Below, one piece after another: positions 52,119 to 60,730 of a stretch of 64,000 bases of DNA; within the stretch, counting starts at the first letter, position 1; every line of letters begins with the position of its first letter. The stretch is taken from positions 344,572-408,571 of the forward strand of contig NZ_SLZF01000008.1 of the NCBI RefSeq assembly GCF_004341515.1, given 5' to 3'. The notes under the pieces were generated by a model. That model had not been told where the DNA came from, did not search any database, and saw nothing but the letters and a program-made list of their open reading frames with translations. The position numbers and the translations under genes were made by a program. Source of the DNA: Allobosea sp. BK604. GTDB taxonomy: Bacteria; Pseudomonadota; Alphaproteobacteria; Rhizobiales; Beijerinckiaceae.

Positions 52119-53329
52119 TCGTTCGCCGTTTCCTGCTCTGGGCCCGGACGGCCAATGCCGAAGCACGCGCCGGGGGGGCCGCTGCGCTCGCCGGCGCCTA
52201 TTTGCGTTCCGGCATGGCGGAGGAAGAGAGGTCCGAGGCCGAGACGGCGCTGATCGCGCTGGTCGATGATCCCTCGCCGCTGGTGCGGCGCGCCATTGCG
52301 GAGGAGGTCGCGGCGGCGCCGCGGGCGCCTCGCACCCTCATCCTCAACCTGATCGCCGACCAAGGCGATGTCGCGGCCCTGGTGCTGGCGCATTCGCCGG
52401 TGCTGACCGAGGCCGATCTGGTCGATGCCGCGGCAATCGGCGATGCGCTGGCTCAGCGCGCGATCGCGCAGCGGCCCTATTTGCCGTCGGGCGTCGCTGC
52501 CGCGCTCGCCGAGGTCGGCCTGGACGAGGCGCTCGTCGTACTGGCGGGCAATCGCACCGCCGATATTCCGGATTTCTCGCTGGAGCGCATGGTCGAGCGC
52601 GCCGGCGAATCGGGAGAGCTGCGCGAGGCTTTGCTGGCCCGGTCCGATCTTCCGGCCGGGCTGCGCCAGGCGATCGCAGCCAAAATGTCGGATGCGCTGG
52701 CGAGCTTCGTCGCCGGCTGCGGCTGGCTGACGGCGGAGCGCAGCGCGAGGCTGGCGCGCGAATCGACCGAGCGGGTCGCCGTCGCACTGGCCGCCGGGGG
52801 CGAGGACAGTGATGCCCCGGCCATAGTCGAATGCCTGCGTCTGCATGGCCGGCTCACGCCTGGCCTGATGCTGCGTTCGCTGCTCAGCGGCGAGCCGGCG
52901 CTTGCCGAGGCTGCCTTCGCCAGCCTGTCGGAGCTGCCGCCGGCGCGCGTTTCCGCACTGCTGCGTGACAGGAGCGGGCGCGGACTGAAATCCCTCTACC
53001 GCAAGGCCGGGATGCCGGCTGCGCTGCAGCCCGCCTTCGCGGCGGTGCTGGCCGCGTTGAATGAAGCCGGGTTCCGCCGGATCAGCGGCGTTGCCGGCAT
53101 CGACCGCGAGATCCTGCGCTGCGTGCTGATCGCCTGCGAGGGCCTCGAAGGGCCCGAGGGCGACGCGCTGATGGCGCTGCTGCGGCGGCTCGACGCCGAG
53201 GCGGCGCGGGAACAGGCGCGAGCCATGGCAGATTCGCTCGCCGACGATGCGGCGCTGGCCCTGCTGGTCGAGGCCGATCCATCGCTGCTGGTCGAGCTTC
53301 AAGCCGACGAGGTCCGCGCTGCGGCCTGA
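52115..53329 (+). CDS. DUF2336 domain protein, 404 aa
   Basis: Helical-repeat (HEAT-like) protein with 'DDPSPLVRRAIAEEVAAAPRAP' and 'LAHSPVLTEADLVDAAA', the DUF2336 signature. The family is common in alphaproteobacteria; function unproven. Starts inside the stop of the lytic transglycosylase gene, so the two are translationally coupled and may work together in envelope remodelling or flagellar assembly. Confidence 0.88.
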   Translation: MIVRRFLLWARTANAEARAGGAAALAGAYLRSGMAEEERSEAETALIALVDDPSPLVRRAIAEEVAAAPRAPRTLILNLIADQGDVAALVLAHSPVLTEADLVDAAAIGDALAQRAIAQRPYLPSGVAAALAEVGLDEALVVLAGNRTADIPDFSLERMVERAGESGELREALLARSDLPAGLRQAIAAKMSDALASFVAGCGWLTAERSARLARESTERVAVALAAGGEDSDAPAIVECLRLHGRLTPGLMLRSLLSGEPALAEAAFASLSELPPARVSALLRDRSGRGLKSLYRKAGMPAALQPAFAAVLAALNEAGFRRISGVAGIDREILRCVLIACEGLEGPEGDALMALLRRLDAEAAREQARAMADSLADDAALALLVEADPSLLVELQADEVRAAA

Positions 53330-53362
53330 TTGGAGGGCTCGGCCCGGCCGTCGAACCCGGCC

Positions 53363-54136
53363 TCAATAGCCGAACTGCTCGCGCAGAATGCGCTCGTCCA
53401 GGCTGTGGCCGGGATCGTGCAGCATGACGAGGTCGATGCTGCGATCGATCTCGATCGCGACCGAGACGACATTGTCGATCTGGATATGGTCGGCGGTGGC
53501 GCTGACCGGGCGCTTGATCGATTCGAGCACCTCGATCGTGATCTTAGCCTGATCGGGCAGGAGCGCACCGCGCCAGCGCCGCGGCCGGAAGGCAGCGATG
53601 GGCGTCAGCGCCAGCAGCGGGGCGTCGAGCGGCAGGATCGGGCCGTTGGCGGAGAGGTTATAGGCGGTCGAGCCGGCCGGCGTGGCGAGCAGCACGCCGT
53701 CGGCGATCAACTCGTCGAGCCGCACCTGTCCGTCGATCGAGAGCCGCAGCTTCGCGGCCTGGTAGGAGCGGCGCAGCAGCGAGACCTCGTTGATCGCCTT
53801 GGCATGGACCTCGCCGCCATTCTGGTCGGTGGCGTACATCGAGAGCGGATGGACGACGCTGCGCTGCGCGGCCTCGAGGCGCTTGCTCAGGCCGCGCTCG
53901 CGGAATTCGTTCATCAGGAAGCCGACGGAGCCGCGATTCATGCCGTAGATCGGCTTGCCGGTGCCGAGGAAGCGATGCAGCGTCTGCAGCATCAGCCCGT
54001 CGCCGCCGAGCGCGACGATGACGCCGGCATCCTCCGGTATCGCATTGCCATAGCGCGCGACGAGCTTCTCCAGCGCGGCCTGGGCCTCCGGTGTCTCGCT
54101 GGCGACGAAAGAGATGGCTCCGAAGCGCTCGGTCAT
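53363..54136 (-). CDS. nadK: NAD kinase, 257 aa
   Basis: Phosphorylates NAD to NADP. Motifs: ALGGDGLML (GGDG at 44-47), NRGSVGFLMN (usual NxGxLGFL), ISANEVSL-like 'AINEVSLLR', TPAGSTAYNLSANGPI and 'ATADHIQIDNV'. Start at 54136; the frame continues upstream without family resemblance. Length slightly below the E. coli enzyme (292), typical of alphaproteobacteria. A terminator lies between it and the upstream MBL gene. Confidence 0.95.
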   Translation of the reverse strand: MTERFGAISFVASETPEAQAALEKLVARYGNAIPEDAGVIVALGGDGLMLQTLHRFLGTGKPIYGMNRGSVGFLMNEFRERGLSKRLEAAQRSVVHPLSMYATDQNGGEVHAKAINEVSLLRRSYQAAKLRLSIDGQVRLDELIADGVLLATPAGSTAYNLSANGPILPLDAPLLALTPIAAFRPRRWRGALLPDQAKITIEVLESIKRPVSATADHIQIDNVVSVAIEIDRSIDLVMLHDPGHSLDERILREQFGY

Positions 54137-54222
54137 CACGGGTCCAGGAAGCAGCCGGATCAGAGGGTGAGGCCGCTGGCATAGCACGGCCGGCTGCGCC
54201 GCGGCGAGACGCGGGCCGAACA

Positions 54223-54248
54223 AAAAGGCCGGGTCGCCCCGGCCTTTT
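54223..54248 (-). terminator. Terminator between the MBL gene and nadK
   Basis: AAAAGGCCGGG (54223-54233) pairs perfectly with CCCGGCCTTTT (54238-54248). On the minus strand it ends in a T-run extended by 54222. It ends the MBL transcript. Confidence 0.88.
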
Positions 54249-54268
54249 GTCGCGGAATGCGGCGGCGC

Positions 54269-55255
54269 CTAAATAGCCGGCGTCCACTGCACCGGCACGA
54301 GCTCGAAACCGTTGCCCGACTTGCCGATATGGCCCGTCGCCGGGAAGGGCGCGTGGTAGAATGCGAGCTGCATGCGCTCGGCCGAGGCCATGTCGAGGAT
54401 CTTGCGCCGGGTTGCCGCGGCCTGCGCTCCGTCCATGTCGAAGACTGCCGACCAGTCGGGATTGCGAACGAAGAGAGCAGGGTGGTTGGTGATGTCCGAC
54501 ACCACCATCAGCTTGCCGGAGCCCGAGGCGATGGCGAAGGCGGTATGGCCTGGCGTATGGCCATAGGCGGCGATCGGGGTGATGCCGGGCAGGATCTCCT
54601 TGCCGGGCTCGAACTGCTTTACGTCCTTGGCGATGGGGCCGAAGACCCGGCGCACGCCGGCGAAGGCACCCTTCATCGCCTCGGGAGCGGCGCTCATCTT
54701 GGCATCGTCCATCCAGAAGGCCCACTCGGCCGCCGGCACCATGGCCTCGGCATTCGGGAAGACGGCGGTGCCGTCCTTCAGGCGGAAGCCGTTGATGTGG
54801 TCGCCGTGGAAATGGCTGAAGATGACCGTCGAGACATTCTTGGGGTCGAAGCCCGCGGCCTTGAAGTTGGCCAGGAAGTTGCCGCTGGTCGGAGCGCCCG
54901 AATCGCCGTTGCCGGTGTCGATCAGGGTGAGCTTGCCGCCATTCTCGATCACCATGGTGGTGAAGGTGATGTTGAGCGCGTCCGGTGGCAGGAAAGCCTG
55001 CTCCATCGCCTTCTTGACGTCGGCGAATTCGGCATTGCGGACGAGGCCCTCGATCGGGCGGCGGGCAAAGCCGTCATGGACGGCGGTCAGCGTGATGTCG
55101 CCGATCTTGTAACGATAGAAACCGGGAGCCTGGTTCATGGGCGCTCCTTGCGCTTGCGCCGGACTTATGCCGGCGGGAATCTCGAGCGTCGTCGCGGCCG
55201 CAAGCGCACCGGCGCCCGCGATCACCGTTCGACGCGAAGGTTGGAAAGCTTTCAT
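54269..55255 (-). CDS. Tat-exported metallo-beta-lactamase-fold hydrolase, 328 aa
   Basis: Twin-arginine signal: PSRRTVIAGAGALAAATTL (7-25), cleavage near AQAQG. Metal site HFHGDH (148-153) gives HxHxDH, then YGHTPGHTAF and SDITNHPAL. These are the residues for two zinc ions of the MBL fold. Similar to AHL lactonase or methyl parathion hydrolase-type periplasmic MBL proteins; the substrate is unknown. AAGGGGGAACC precedes the ATG. Confidence 0.9.
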   Translation of the reverse strand: MKAFQPSRRTVIAGAGALAAATTLEIPAGISPAQAQGAPMNQAPGFYRYKIGDITLTAVHDGFARRPIEGLVRNAEFADVKKAMEQAFLPPDALNITFTTMVIENGGKLTLIDTGNGDSGAPTSGNFLANFKAAGFDPKNVSTVIFSHFHGDHINGFRLKDGTAVFPNAEAMVPAAEWAFWMDDAKMSAAPEAMKGAFAGVRRVFGPIAKDVKQFEPGKEILPGITPIAAYGHTPGHTAFAIASGSGKLMVVSDITNHPALFVRNPDWSAVFDMDGAQAAATRRKILDMASAERMQLAFYHAPFPATGHIGKSGNGFELVPVQWTPAI

Positions 55256-55370
55256 GGTTCCCCCTTGTTTCAGGACCATGATGCCGCGCGAAAATCGTTC
55301 TTCACGTTTCGGCATCATGCTCGCGGCTCTTGCTGAGCCGGGGGGCAAGGTAACGGGCGCCGCGAAGGCT

Positions 55371-55817
55371 TCAACCGTCGCGCGAGGTCGTGGAATCAAG
55401 TTTCCGTGAGGCGTCGGCCTGCGCGGCCTGATAGCGGGCGAAGGCACGTAGCATGGCGGCGCAAAGCGCGAGCGAGCCCATGGTGCCGTTGCCGGAACAT
55501 TCGGCGACCAGAGCCTGGAATGCGGCGTTGTTGTCGCCGATCAGGCACTGGACGCTCCAGTTCCAGTCCGGCGCCTTCTGGCGCAGCAGGCCGACCGCGA
55601 CATCGATATTGGCGCTGACGGTGCCCAAGGCCTTCCAGAGCGAGCCCTGCTGGTAGATGCCGCCCATCGGTGCGCGCCGGCTGACAAGATGCGCGGGCTT
55701 GCGCCTGACGGCGAAGCCGAGCGCCTCATAGATGTCGGCATCGAGCGCGCGGTCGGGCTTGTGCGCCGTCTCGCAACGTTCCGCCAGTTCGAGCAGCCGT
55801 TCTCGTCCGTCCATCAT
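55371..55817 (-). CDS. Phage-like hypothetical protein, 148 aa
   Basis: Resembles the short rhizobial prophage-associated family with a 'DRALDADIYEALG' N-terminal part and a C-terminal 'ALCAAMLRAFARYQA' helix (often 'ALCAAALRARA'). No phage genes surround it, so it is an orphan or domesticated gene. Lies 212 bases from a tRNA-Thr gene, a usual place for past integration, but no attachment repeat is seen. Confidence 0.65.
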   Translation of the reverse strand: MMDGRERLLELAERCETAHKPDRALDADIYEALGFAVRRKPAHLVSRRAPMGGIYQQGSLWKALGTVSANIDVAVGLLRQKAPDWNWSVQCLIGDNNAAFQALVAECSGNGTMGSLALCAAMLRAFARYQAAQADASRKLDSTTSRDG

Positions 55818-56029
55818 GTGGTCTTCCGTGACCGTGGCACTGCGCGTCTCCTGGCCCGTGCCGGAGCGCTGGGATTCGACGCGCCAATCTTGGCTATACC
55901 TTCACCTTCGACCGTCCGGCAAGAAGAGCCGGATAGCCGGGATTGCCCGCGAGGCGGTGCAAAGCCGATGCCAGCGCCGCGATAGGGGCGTCCGGAAAGA
56001 GCTTGGAGACTGCGCCGCTGAGCTGCGGG

Positions 56030-56104
56030 TGGTGCCGGCAGAGAGGATCGAACTCCCGACCTTCGGTTTACAAAACCGCTGCACTACCGCTGTGCTATGC
56101 CGGC
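56030..56104 (-). tRNA. tRNA-Thr (anticodon TGT)
   Basis: 75 nt on the minus strand including an encoded CCA. Acceptor GCCGGCA/TGCCGGC pairs fully; D-stem GCAC/GTGC; anticodon loop TTTGTAA; T-arm GGGAG-TTCGATC-CTCTC. The TGT anticodon reads ACA and wobble codons. Position 73 is A. Confidence 0.95.
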
Positions 56105-56119
56105 CCGACCAGTCGCAAG

Positions 56120-56148
56120 CGGTTATCAGTGTTGCGCGGCGAGGGCAA
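56120..56148 (-). promoter_or_regulatory. Candidate promoter of tRNA-Thr
   Basis: On the minus strand TTGCCC (56148-56143), a 17-base spacer, and TAACCG (56125-56120), about 16 bases before the mature 5' end of the tRNA. Matches to consensus are moderate. Confidence 0.35.
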
Positions 56149-56181
56149 GGCACTGCAGGCGGCGAGTCGAAGGCGCACATG

Positions 56182-56207
56182 AAAAAGCCCCGCCTTGCGG
56201 CGGGGCT
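56182..56207 (-). terminator. Terminator of the MHS transporter gene
   Basis: AGCCCCGCC (56186-56194) pairs with GGCGGGGCT (56199-56207) around TTGC; on the minus strand TTTTT (56186-56182) follows. 30 bases after the transporter stop. Confidence 0.92.
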
Positions 56208-56237
56208 CCCCTCTGGTCGCGATGCTCTTTTGAAGGC

Positions 56238-57893
56238 TCACGACTTGTAGATGTCGCGGTCCTTGGTCTCGGGCAGGAAGAGCAGGCCGACGACGAAGGT
56301 CATCAGCGCGATCACCACCGGGTACCAGAGGCCGGAATAGATATCGCCGGTCGAGGCGACGATGGCGAACATGGTGGGCGGCAGGAAGCCGCCGAACCAG
56401 CCGTTGCCGATATGGTAGGGCAGCGACATGCCGGTGTAGCGGATACGGGTCGGGAACAGCTCGACCAGCATCGCCGCGATCGGCCCGTAGACCATCGTGA
56501 CGTAGAGCACGAGGATGAACAGGATGCCGATCATCGACCAGAACTGGCCGTTCAGACCCTTGTTGACGTTGACGATGCCGGCATCGCCGGCCTTCGGATA
56601 GCCGGCGGCCTGGGCGGCGGCGGTGAGGTCGGCGTTGAAGGTCGCGCCGAACGGCACCTCCTTGCCGGCGACCTCGACCTTGAGCGGCGCGCCGGCCGCG
56701 GCCGGAACGAGCTGATAGTTCAGCGCGCCGATGGCGAGCGCCCTGCGGGCAAGGTCGCATGGGCTGGTGAAGGTGCGCACGTTCACCGGGTCGAACAACG
56801 AGCCACAGGTCGCAGGATCGGCCGTGACGGTGATCTTGACGTTGTCATGGGCGTTGTAGAGTGCCGGGTTGCCGACCTTCGTCAGCGTCGTGAACAGCGG
56901 GAAGAAGGTCAGCGCCGCGATCAGGCAGCCGCCGAGGATGATCGGCTTGCGGCCGATCTTGTCCGAGAGCGCGCCGAAGACGACGAAGAAGGGCGTGCCG
57001 AGCAGCAGCGCCGCCGCGATCAGGACGTTGGCGGTGGTGCCGTCGACCTTCAGCGTCTGGGTGAGGAAGAACAGCGCGTAGAACTGGCCGGCATACCAGA
57101 CCACGGCCTGGCCGGCGGTGCCGCCGATCAGCGCGATCAGGGCGATCTTGGCGTTCTTCCACTGGCCGAAGGCTTCGCTGAGCGGCGCCTTCGAGAGCGT
57201 GCCCTCAGCCTTCATCTTGGTGAAGGCGGGCGATTCCTGCAGCTGCAGGCGGATCCAGATCGAGATGCCGAGCAGCAGGATCGAGAGCAGGAACGGCACG
57301 CGCCAGCCCCAGGCCGCGAAGGATTCGGCCGACATGCTCAGGCGCAGCGCCAGGATGACGATGAGCGAGAGGAACAGACCGAAGGTCGCGGTGATCTGGA
57401 TGAAGGAGGTGTAGAAGCCGCGGCGGTTCTGCGGGGCGTGCTCGGCGACATAGGTCGCGGCACCGCCATATTCGCCGCCGAGCGCCAGGCCCTGGAGCAG
57501 GCGGCAGGCGATGAAGGCGATCGGCGCCGCGATGCCGATCGAGGCATAGCCCGGCAGCAGGCCGACGACGAAAGTGGCAAGGCCCATCACCATCATGGTG
57601 ACGAGGAAGGTGTATTTGCGGCCGATCAGGTCACCCAGGCGACCGAAGAACAGCGCGCCGAAGGGGCGCACCGCGAAGCCGGCGGCGAAGCTGAGCAGGG
57701 TGAAGATGAAGCCGGCCGTCGGGTTCACGCCCGAGAAGAAGTTCGCCGAGATGTTCGCGGCGAGCGAGCCCGCCAGATAGAAGTCGTACCATTCGAAGAC
57801 GGTACCGGTGGAGGAAGCGATGATGACCTTTTTCTCTTCCCTGGTCATCGGGCGGTGCGCCGCCCCCACTTCCGAATGTTGTGCCACGCTCAT
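56238..57893 (-). CDS. Metabolite:H+ symporter (MHS/ProP-type MFS transporter), 551 aa
   Basis: Twelve helices. Opening 'IIASSTGTVFEWYDFYLAGSLA' and 'RPFGALFFGRLGDLIGRKYTF' are MHS hallmarks, followed by 'RLLQGLALGGEYGGAATYVAEHAP'. Helix 9 region is followed by an unusual ~110-residue hydrophilic insert (about 350-460, with two Cys in TCGSLFDPV...TSPCD) before the last helices. Members move citrate, alpha-ketoglutarate, proline and similar compounds; substrate unknown. GGAG is 6 nt before the ATG. Divergent from the exported-protein gene at 58207. Confidence 0.9.
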   Translation of the reverse strand: MSVAQHSEVGAAHRPMTREEKKVIIASSTGTVFEWYDFYLAGSLAANISANFFSGVNPTAGFIFTLLSFAAGFAVRPFGALFFGRLGDLIGRKYTFLVTMMVMGLATFVVGLLPGYASIGIAAPIAFIACRLLQGLALGGEYGGAATYVAEHAPQNRRGFYTSFIQITATFGLFLSLIVILALRLSMSAESFAAWGWRVPFLLSILLLGISIWIRLQLQESPAFTKMKAEGTLSKAPLSEAFGQWKNAKIALIALIGGTAGQAVVWYAGQFYALFFLTQTLKVDGTTANVLIAAALLLGTPFFVVFGALSDKIGRKPIILGGCLIAALTFFPLFTTLTKVGNPALYNAHDNVKITVTADPATCGSLFDPVNVRTFTSPCDLARRALAIGALNYQLVPAAAGAPLKVEVAGKEVPFGATFNADLTAAAQAAGYPKAGDAGIVNVNKGLNGQFWSMIGILFILVLYVTMVYGPIAAMLVELFPTRIRYTGMSLPYHIGNGWFGGFLPPTMFAIVASTGDIYSGLWYPVVIALMTFVVGLLFLPETKDRDIYKS

Positions 57894-58206
57894 GGCGTTC
57901 TCCCTGATGATTCCCCGATGCTGGAAAGCGCCGGGCGGCCCGATTTCTGTGGCTCGATTTCTTGCGATGCGAGGCCACCGGCTGCCGGCAGGCGGCTTCC
58001 CCGCACAGTTCCAGCTGGGTGATAGGAATGCGCGCGCGAGGAAATCTGTGCAATCAGGCACTTGGTCTTGCATCGTTAGGTGTAATACTAACGGCGAAAT
58101 TGCGCCTCTTCGCGCGAGCCACTCCGATAGACGGTTGGCTCGGGGCAGGAAGCCATTCTATAGTTCTTCCCGAGGCCGATCCAGATGCGGAAGAAGGAGT
58201 GCGACG
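57894..58206. other. Divergent region between MHS transporter and exported protein
   Basis: 313 bases with promoters for both directions and a perfect palindrome listed separately. No gene recognised. Confidence 0.5.
58074..58093. promoter_or_regulatory. Palindrome CGTTAG-N8-CTAACG
   Basis: 20 bp with perfect 6-bp arms at 58074-58079 and 58088-58093, centred about 190 bp upstream of the transporter start. The left flank CATCGTTAGGTG also occurs at 28261, upstream of the serine hydrolase gene. Operator role is inferred. Confidence 0.35.
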
Positions 58207-58734
58207 ATGCCGCGCATCGCGACGGGTCTTCCTGCCCTGGCGCTTGCCCTTTTGCTGATTCCGGCCGCAGAAGCAGCCGCAGCCGGGCGCGGTCGGGGGC
58301 ACGTCAACATCATGCATGCAGTCAAGGCACGGCCGTTCGCTCTGGTGACCCGGCCTTTCCGCGCCAGGCTTGAGGCGTTCGGCCCGCGCCGGCCGGGCTT
58401 CCACCATGGTTTCAAGCGCCGATTCGCTGGGCGGGCGTTGAGCCCCTACGGTTTCAATCCCTTCGCTTTCGGAAACCAGACCACGATCGTGCGCGAGCGC
58501 GAGAGCGAGCCGGAGCGGCCGATCGACCCGGATTCCTTCGAGAACCTGCCGGCGCGGGCGGGGATCCCCGCTCAGCCCACGCCGACACCGGTGATCTACC
58601 GAATCGAGGGCACGAAGGCGCGGCCGGTGGTGCGCGTGCTCCGCGTCGGTATCGAAGACCGGCGCGCCGGGTTGCGCCACCTTGCCAGCGCCGAGGGCGG
58701 GAACGCCGAGATCCTGACGCTGAGGCCGCGCTGA
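58207..58734 (+). CDS. Exported basic protein of unknown function, 175 aa
   Basis: AAGGAG is 7 nt before the ATG. Signal peptide 1-25 (GLPALALALLLIPAAEA|AA). The mature part is Arg/Phe/Pro-rich with 'GFHHGFKRRFAGRAL' and 'PYGFNPFAFGNQTTIV', then a predicted compact C-terminal segment with 'TPVIYRIEGTKARPVVRVLRV'. Reminiscent of short rhizobial secreted proteins; no family recognised. Its stop is 6 bases from the stop of rlmB on the other strand. Confidence 0.75.
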   Translation: MPRIATGLPALALALLLIPAAEAAAAGRGRGHVNIMHAVKARPFALVTRPFRARLEAFGPRRPGFHHGFKRRFAGRALSPYGFNPFAFGNQTTIVRERESEPERPIDPDSFENLPARAGIPAQPTPTPVIYRIEGTKARPVVRVLRVGIEDRRAGLRHLASAEGGNAEILTLRPR

Positions 58735-58740
58735 GGCGCT

Positions 58741-59550
58741 TCAGCGGCGCCGGCTCGCGGCATAGAGCGCGATCGCGGTCGCGTTCGAGACGTTGAGGCT
58801 GGTGATCGCGCCCGGCACTTCGAGCCGCGCGAGATGGTCGCAGAGCTCGCGGCTGCGCTGGCGCAGGCCCTTGCCCTCGGCGCCCATGACCATCACGAGC
58901 GGACGGCGCAACGCAATCTCGTCGAACTCGGTCTCGCCCTCCGAATCGAAGCCGATGCGCTGGAAGCCGCGCTTCCCCAATTCATCGAGCGCGTCGCCGA
59001 GATTGCGCACGGCGATCAGCGGCACATGCTCGAGCGCGCCGGAGGCCGATTTCGCCAGCACGCCGGTGGCGGCGGGCGAATGGCGGATCGTCACGATCAC
59101 TGCCGCAGCGGCGAAGGCGGCGGCCGAGCGCAGGATGGCCCCGACATTATGCGGATCGGTGATCTGGTCGAGCGCCAGCACGATCGCGTCGTCCGGAAGT
59201 TCGTCGAGGCTTGGCGAGGGCAGGGGATCGCAAACGAGATAAAGCCCCTGATGCACCGCGTCCGGGGTCAGAAGCCGGTCGATCTCGGAGGGGCGCACGA
59301 GCTCGGGTTCGAGCGGAAGAGTGCCGATCTCATCGCGCAGCCGCTTGGCCCCGTTCTCGGTGGCGAGCAGCCGGCGATGGCGCCGCTGCGGATTGCGTAG
59401 CGCTTCGACCACGGGATGGACGCCGTAGAGAACGGCCTCGTCGATATCGCCCGGCCGGTGGGGCGGCGGGGCGCCTTCGCGGGGGCGGCGCGGCCCGCCG
59501 GGGCGCTTGCCGCCGGGCTTTGCCGGCTTGGGACGAAACGGCGCGGGCAT
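58741..59550 (-). CDS. rlmB: 23S rRNA (guanosine-2'-O)-methyltransferase RlmB (TrmH/SPOUT family), 269 aa
   Basis: Basic disordered N-terminus (1-34, Pro/Arg-rich), an L30-like substrate-binding domain (about 38-110), then the SPOUT domain with motif 1 NVGAILRSAAAF (135-146), motif 2 VMVMGAEGKGLRQ and motif 3 SLNVSNATAIALY, which form the SAM-binding trefoil knot. Methylates G2251 in the peptidyl-transferase P-loop in E. coli. GGAGGT is just before the ATG at 59550. Confidence 0.92.
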   Translation of the reverse strand: MPAPFRPKPAKPGGKRPGGPRRPREGAPPPHRPGDIDEAVLYGVHPVVEALRNPQRRHRRLLATENGAKRLRDEIGTLPLEPELVRPSEIDRLLTPDAVHQGLYLVCDPLPSPSLDELPDDAIVLALDQITDPHNVGAILRSAAAFAAAAVIVTIRHSPAATGVLAKSASGALEHVPLIAVRNLGDALDELGKRGFQRIGFDSEGETEFDEIALRRPLVMVMGAEGKGLRQRSRELCDHLARLEVPGAITSLNVSNATAIALYAASRRR

Positions 59551-59633
59551 GGCGACCTCCGGAGCAGCGAATGCCTGCCCTGCCATGGCGCGCGCCATTT
59601 TGCCAGCATCGGATTGAGAGCAGAGGAGAGGAT

Positions 59634-60182
59634 ATGGCCGAAGACCAGCAGCGTTTCATCGTCATCACCGGAGGGCCGGGTTCCGGCAAGACGACGCTCA
59701 TCAAAGCCCTGGCGGCGCGCGGCTTCGCGACCTGCCCGGAAGCCGGACGCGCGATTATCCGCGACCAGGTGGCGATTTCCGGACCGGCGCTGCCCTGGGC
59801 GGACCGAGCGCTCTTCGCCGAATTGATGCTGAGCTGGGAGCTGCGGTCGCATGGCGCGGCACAGGCGCTCACCGGGCCTGTGATCTTCGATCGCGGCGTT
59901 CCCGACGTGCTCGGCTATTTGCGCCTCTGCGGCTTGCCGGTGCCGGCCCATGTCGTGGCGGCGGCACAGCGCTTCCGCTATCGCCGCCAGGTCTTCATCG
60001 CGCCGCCCTGGAAGGAGATTTTTGGCCAGGATGCCGAGCGCAAGCAGGATTTTGCCGAGGCTGAGCGGACCTTTCATGCCGTGGCAGGGGCCTATCGCGA
60101 GCATGGCTACGAGCTGCGCGAGTTGCCGCGGGTGAACATCGAGGAGCGAGTGGCGCTTCTGCTCGAGCAAATCGACGTTTGA
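59634..60182 (+). CDS. AAA family ATPase/kinase-like protein, 182 aa
   Basis: P-loop ITGGPGSGKTTLIKAL (Walker A at 13-21), 'VIFDRGVPDVLGYL' (Walker-B-like with DRG), and 'RVNIEERVALLLEQ' at the C-terminus. Belongs to the AAA_28 (PF13521) NadR-like nucleotide-kinase fold. Substrate unknown. GAGGAGAGGAT precedes the ATG. Confidence 0.88.
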   Translation: MAEDQQRFIVITGGPGSGKTTLIKALAARGFATCPEAGRAIIRDQVAISGPALPWADRALFAELMLSWELRSHGAAQALTGPVIFDRGVPDVLGYLRLCGLPVPAHVVAAAQRFRYRRQVFIAPPWKEIFGQDAERKQDFAEAERTFHAVAGAYREHGYELRELPRVNIEERVALLLEQIDV

Positions 60183-60225
60183 GCGTGCCCGACACAGGAA
60201 AGCGGAGTGAAAGGCTTTTTGCCGG

Positions 60226-60254
60226 TTGACACACCGGAGTGCGGTCACCATAAG
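60226..60254 (+). promoter_or_regulatory. Near-consensus sigma-70 promoter of tRNA-Tyr/tRNA-Gly
   Basis: TTGACA at 60226-60231, spacer of 17 bases, CATAAG at 60249-60254. The -35 box is perfect and the -10 has four of six consensus bases. It predicts a start near 60261, about 70 bases before tRNA-Tyr. Confidence 0.8.
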
Positions 60255-60332
60255 TCCGGCCGCGCCTGTCAGCCGTCACGAAAGTGAAACAGGCCTGGGG
60301 ATGACGACCGCGTGTCGTGATCCGCAAACGGC

Positions 60333-60417
60333 GGGGGAATGTCCCGAGCGGCAAAGGGGGCGGACTGTAAATCCGCTGGCTATGCCTTCGTAGGTTCGAG
60401 TCCTACTTCCCCCACCA
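60333..60417 (+). tRNA. tRNA-Tyr (anticodon GTA)
   Basis: 85 nt with CCA encoded. Acceptor GGGGGAA/TTCCCCC, long variable arm, anticodon GTA at 60367-60369, T-arm GTAGG-TTCGAGT-CCTAC. Class II tRNA size as expected for bacterial Tyr. Confidence 0.97.
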
Positions 60418-60562
60418 CTCTTCGCCCTGTGGGGCGAGATCGGCAGGCAGCGCAAAAGCCGCTGCGCAGCCCGATCAATTCGCCACCGCCTTGCAGCTTT
60501 CGCGTTGGATCGCCGCAGCCGTGTCTTGACATCGGCGCCCCCATCGCGGATTCGGAAGCGGC

Positions 60563-60636
60563 GCGGGTGTAGCTCAATGGTAGAGCAGCAGCCTTCCAAG
60601 CTGAATACCCGGGTTCGATTCCCGGTACCCGCTCCA
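60563..60636 (+). tRNA. tRNA-Gly (anticodon TCC)
   Basis: 74 nt with CCA. Acceptor GCGGGTG/TACCCGC has one G-T pair; D-stem GCTC/GAGC; anticodon loop CTTCCAA with TCC at 60595-60597; T-arm CCGGG-TTCGATT-CCCGG. Confidence 0.97.
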
Positions 60637-60730
60637 AAATCCTCAGGTTTTCCGGCGTCCTAGCTGCTGCCCTTGGGCCGGATTCCAGCTTTCCCAGCTG
60701 CGGGTCACCCCTGCGCTTCGCAAACTCCGA

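Noticed and set aside
56030..56104. tRNA-Thr as an active phage attachment site
   Set aside because: No integrase and no repeated tRNA end were seen nearby; only a weak hint remains from the neighbouring phage-like gene.
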